From Cricetomys ansorgei (Eukaryota; Chordata; Mammalia; Rodentia; Nesomyidae): a stretch of DNA of 64,000 bases. Positions 60,650-64,000 of this stretch are shown piece after piece. The translations under genes and the position numbers were made by a program. The notes beneath the pieces are model-generated. The model ran no database searches. It was not told the origin of the DNA and was given only the letters and a program-made list of their open reading frames with translations. Each line of letters starts with the position of its first letter. Position 1 is the first letter of the stretch. The stretch is taken from assembly GCA_026225945.1 (NCBI GenBank), contig JAMJFZ010001815.1, positions 18,063,501 to 18,127,500 on the forward strand. The letters are read 5' to 3'.

Positions 60650-60842
60650 TTTAAGTTGTATGTGAGTGCTTTGACTGTATGTATGAAAATGTACTGTGAA
60701 CATGCAGTGTCCATGGAGACCAGACAAGGCACCAGGTCCCCTAGAACTAGAATTACAGATACCATGTGGGTTTTGGAAAGTGAACCCAGATCCTCTGCAA
60801 GAACAACTAGTTCTCATAACTGCTGAGCCATCTCTCCAGCCA
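60650..60842 (-). repeat. B2 SINE
   Basis: Reversed signature: CCATGGAGACCAGACAAGGC, ACTAGAATTACAGATACCAT, GTGAACCCAGATCCTCTGCA, AGAACAACTAGTTCTCATAA and CTGCTGAGCCATCTCTCCAG. Confidence 0.95.
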
Positions 60843-60876
60843 CATTTTTTTTAAGGAAAAGTGTTTTATAGTAAAG

Positions 60877-60940
60877 ACCTCATCTTCTATTCCATTTACC
60901 CTGTACCTTAAACACTTGTATCTAAAAGTAACTGCTATAG
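60877..60940 (+). repeat. 64-bp direct repeat, copy 1
   Basis: ACCTCATCTTCTATTCCATT to AGTAACTGCTATAG. It recurs without a mismatch at 61863-61926. This copy lies about 35 bases after the reversed B2. Confidence 0.97.
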
Positions 60941-61862
60941 AAACATGTATTCACCTGTAAATATATTTGTGCTTAGTACTTTTACTAATACAGCCTTTTT
61001 GCTCACATTATATTGTTCTGTTTTTACCTGTTTAATGTAATTTGTATGCATTCAAAAATATATACCTGTATCATTATATATCTGTATCATTATATGTCAT
61101 ACATACCTTGTATTCTATTCTACAGCTCTTTGTTATTTAAGTAGAAATTTCCCCCCTTAAAACTCCTCAGCAGAGTGCTGAGCCCCTACCTGGTAGTACT
61201 ATTTTAGGACATGGGGCCCAGCTGGAGAGTATGGGTAACTCTGAATATCTCTTTGTCAGTTACATATTATCCCAAGCCCTCCTCTCCCTTCTGCTTTCTG
61301 TACCCCAGAAACATCCATGCAGACCCAAATGACCAGCCTAGTACATGGTCTAAGCAGTCATGGACTGAATCCCTAAATTAATCTTTTCTTCTCTCTAATT
61401 ATTTCTCTTGGGTATTGCTACAATGATGAAAAATTTACTGATACATGGTTGTAGAAAAATATAAGGCACTAGTAAGTAACCTATTAATTGAAATTTCGGT
61501 TACCAGGTTTCTGCTATCATAATTAATATTTATTGAATATCCTTAAATTCTTTTTCCAGATATAGGAAACCTATTTGAAGAAAAAATTTCTATTAGTATA
61601 ATTGCTGGATCAAAGGGTACATGTATTTTTAAAATATGCTAACTGCTTCATGTACTTTATATTCATGAAGATAAAAATATTAATTTCCAGATTAAAGATA
61701 TACCAAAATATTAATTTAATGTTATTTGAAATAGAGTAGTAGTTATAATTAATAATCTGCTCCCAAAGTATGAGGAACCTTAAGATGAATCACTTCATTT
61801 TCCCCAAAGTAAAGGATATTGTACGTCTTTGTTTGATTATTTCACAAAATTTGCTACAAATA

Positions 61863-61926
61863 ACCTCATCTTCTATTCCATTTACCCTGTACCTTAAACA
61901 CTTGTATCTAAAAGTAACTGCTATAG
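61863..61926 (+). repeat. 64-bp direct repeat, copy 2, ending in a palindrome
   Basis: The copy is identical to 60877-60940. Its right end merges into the perfect 20-bp palindrome GTAACTGCTATAGCAGTTAC (61914-61933), half of which lies in the repeat. Copy 1 lacks the second half of that palindrome. Confidence 0.97.
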
Positions 61927-62641
61927 CAGTTACCTTAAAAGCACTTTAAGGAGAGACATTCTGAATAGTGCTTCATGTTGACATGTTTTGAAAGCTCGAG
62001 AGAATAAGGAATAACACGGAGAAAGATTATTTCATAAAAGTTAATTACTTGGACCATTAAAAATATCTCATTCCCAGTGACTAAAAGCCTGCAGTTCCAA
62101 GTTAGAGTGCTGTGGTGCTTGGGAATTGGAGCGTGACGCCCAGACATACCAAACAGCGACAGAGCGTGGGACTCCACCTTTGTTCATATTCAGGAGGCTT
62201 TTCGTGGTCGTTACATTCTAAGGCAAAAATTTTTGGACATGCCTAGTCACGCACGCGTGAGCTATGACGCACAGAAAAACTAAATTGTACCCCATCACAA
62301 AATAGGAAGTCAAAGCCCAGTAACATTGCTTTGTATTTTGTTCTGTTCAGATATTAGTTTTTCTACTTGCTTCATTCTCTGGGGCCTTTTTCATCCCCCT
62401 TCAATTAATACAAGAAATTCAGCGAGAAAACTTTGTATGTTTCTAACTATATACTTAGAGGCAATCTAATTGGTAGATAGATGATAGACATTCTTCAGAT
62501 TTTATATCTAATCACACATGTCTCCTTCTGGGAGCTTTGGTCTCTCTGTCAGAATTGCTAAATAGCATGGTGCAGGCAACCAGTGATGGCTCCCTTGTCA
62601 ATCTCAGTGGGCATGAGTAGTCGCTGGAGCTTGCAGTATCA

Positions 62642-62654
62642 GTTGCTAGGCAAC
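62642..62654. promoter_or_regulatory. RFX X-box / EF-C-type site
   Basis: GTTGCTAGGCAAC has the inverted half-sites GTTGC and GCAAC of the RFX family, the X-box or EF-C/MDBP motif. No gene start is visible nearby, so it would be a distal element. Binding is inferred. Confidence 0.55.
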
Positions 62655-64000
62655 CTGTTCATTTGCTGAGCCTGGTATTTCAATTCAGCAGCCCTAAACG
62701 TCTGTTATGTTACGGTCATTCGAAACTACTTTCATTACATAGTATCTACCAGTATAATAAAGGAGTTCAAGATGTTTAGGGGTATGAGGGTAGCAACGAA
62801 AATCATTGCAGCTGTGGCGACAAGATAACGTCAAATTAGCCTGTCTGAATATGAGAAAGTATAGAACGATGGCATGTTTTATACTCAGTCTTTCATAACA
62901 CAGCCCTGAAAAAGCACCCTGACGGGCTATTTACTTGACGGTATCAAATGAAGTGTTGTTGCTATTTTTAAAAGTTTCTAACTGACATTGACATGAAGGT
63001 CAAATAGCAATGGCCTCAAGACAGAAGAATATGAAAATTGTGGCTCTAGTAAACGAGAAGAGTGTATCCAGCCAAGTTCTCTTCAGAGGATAATTCTTAA
63101 GAGCGGACTTCTGCAGAACTACATTTCAGCGAGAAATGCAGCGTCTAAGTCATCATACGCAGTTTCCAATCTTGCTAAACCAGTTCTTCTAAAGAAATGG
63201 CCACACTTCCATGAAGTGCTTTGGAACTGACTTCAAACAGCCCGTTCTTTATCCTTGGGTTTATCTTAGAAGAAGTGCATGATCATTATAGTACGGCTGC
63301 TCAAAGCCAGGTTTTATTCGCTTATCCACTCTGCGTCTCAGTTCTTCCTATTTATAGAACAGGACTTACCCTAAGCCATTTGACTGTTGTAACGAAAGAT
63401 CCATAAACTGGATAGCTTATAAACAACAAACACGTATTCCTTATCATTGGAAAGTTTGAGGATTCCAAAAATAAGATGTTAGTTGATTCCATGGCTCCAG
63501 TGAGAACTCACTCCCTTTAGACAGAGCCTACTGCATGTCCTCACTTGGTTAAAGAAATGGACGAGATTCTCAGTTTATCACGGGATGTCTGTATTCCAGT
63601 CACGAAGGGAGAGCTCTCATGATTCCACCATTTCTCCAGACCTCATTTCTTAATGCTGCCACATTGGAGGGTTAGGTTTTAACATCTGAATTAGGGGGCT
63701 AGGCATGCATATTCAGACCATACAAAAGATGTTCTAATTACAGTGAATAAAATTAATAAAATGGAAGTTAGATGATACCTAGAAAAATAGAGCTAGAATA
63801 TAATTTTTATTCAAAACCAATAACCAATTCTAATTCTAATCTCCGATAACATTGACAGATGTCTATACGTCCATTAATGCTTTCAGAAATCAATTCTCAT
63901 TTTTATATCGCCATCTGCAGTACTCAGCTTCTCTCTCGTGATCTCAGATAGACATAAGAATTCCATCGCAGCCATTCAGAAGCTGAAAGGATGCCCATCC

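Larger units (their letters stand above)
54995..64000. other. Intergenic DNA after LTR copy C
   Basis: No gene is recognised. It includes L2-like DNA (56690-57070), an AAT array (57144-57230), a MIR-like piece (57835-57930), opposed L1 pieces (58085-58640), a B1 (58797-58957), the rearranged stretch 59528-61933, a reversed B2 (60650-60842), a CpG-dense patch (62120-62280) and an RFX-type site (62642-62654). The stretches 55000-56500 and 62750-64000 show nothing I can name. Confidence 0.65.

Noticed and set aside
1..64000. CRISPR arrays, bacterial operons, tRNA or rRNA genes
   Set aside because: The repeats are rodent SINE, LINE and LTR families and the gene has GT-AG introns. The tRNA-like sequences are the heads of B2 and ID/B4 SINEs, without an intact tRNA cloverleaf that I could confirm.

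Overview
The window is mammalian, and specifically muroid-rodent, nuclear DNA. B1, B2, B4/ID-type SINEs, rodent-type L1 3' ends and a URR1 DNA transposon all occur beside older mammalian repeats (MIR, L2, MER5A). The sequence is AT-rich, with large introns and GT-AG splice sites. I could not decide between a murine and a cricetid host by reading.

Positions 1 to about 33,875 hold the 3' end of one gene on the plus strand, Adgrb3 (Bai3, adhesion G-protein-coupled receptor B3). Five coding exons were found by matching splice sites and an unbroken reading phase: 715-754, 4910-5553, 15344-15379, 26761-26865 and 33073-33261. Joined in phase they give 1014 nt, that is the last 337 residues plus a stop, all of it cytoplasmic tail. 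The tail contains the basic helix that binds ELMO (across the 15.3 and 26.8 kb exons) and ends in a QTEV PDZ ligand. A 3' UTR of about 600 bases follows, with two poly(A) signals and two Pumilio-type sites. The extracellular and seven-transmembrane parts lie upstream of the window.

From about 33.9 kb to 64 kb I find no convincing protein-coding gene. The stretch is intergenic or long-noncoding, filled with SINEs, L1 3' ends, simple repeats and LTRs. Notable items are three related solo LTRs in the same orientation, two with exact 6-bp target duplications; a possible degenerate gene copy on the minus strand near 51 kb; and a short open frame with a signal-peptide-like start near 48.9 kb.

The most unusual part is 59.5-62.7 kb. 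It contains a perfect 23-bp inverted repeat, a perfect 63-bp tandem duplication and a perfect 64-bp repeat 986 bp apart whose second copy ends in a 20-bp palindrome. These look like recent template-switch or repair scars. Just beyond are a small CpG-dense patch and a near-ideal RFX X-box, which suggest a distal regulatory element. I found no previously undescribed gene system.
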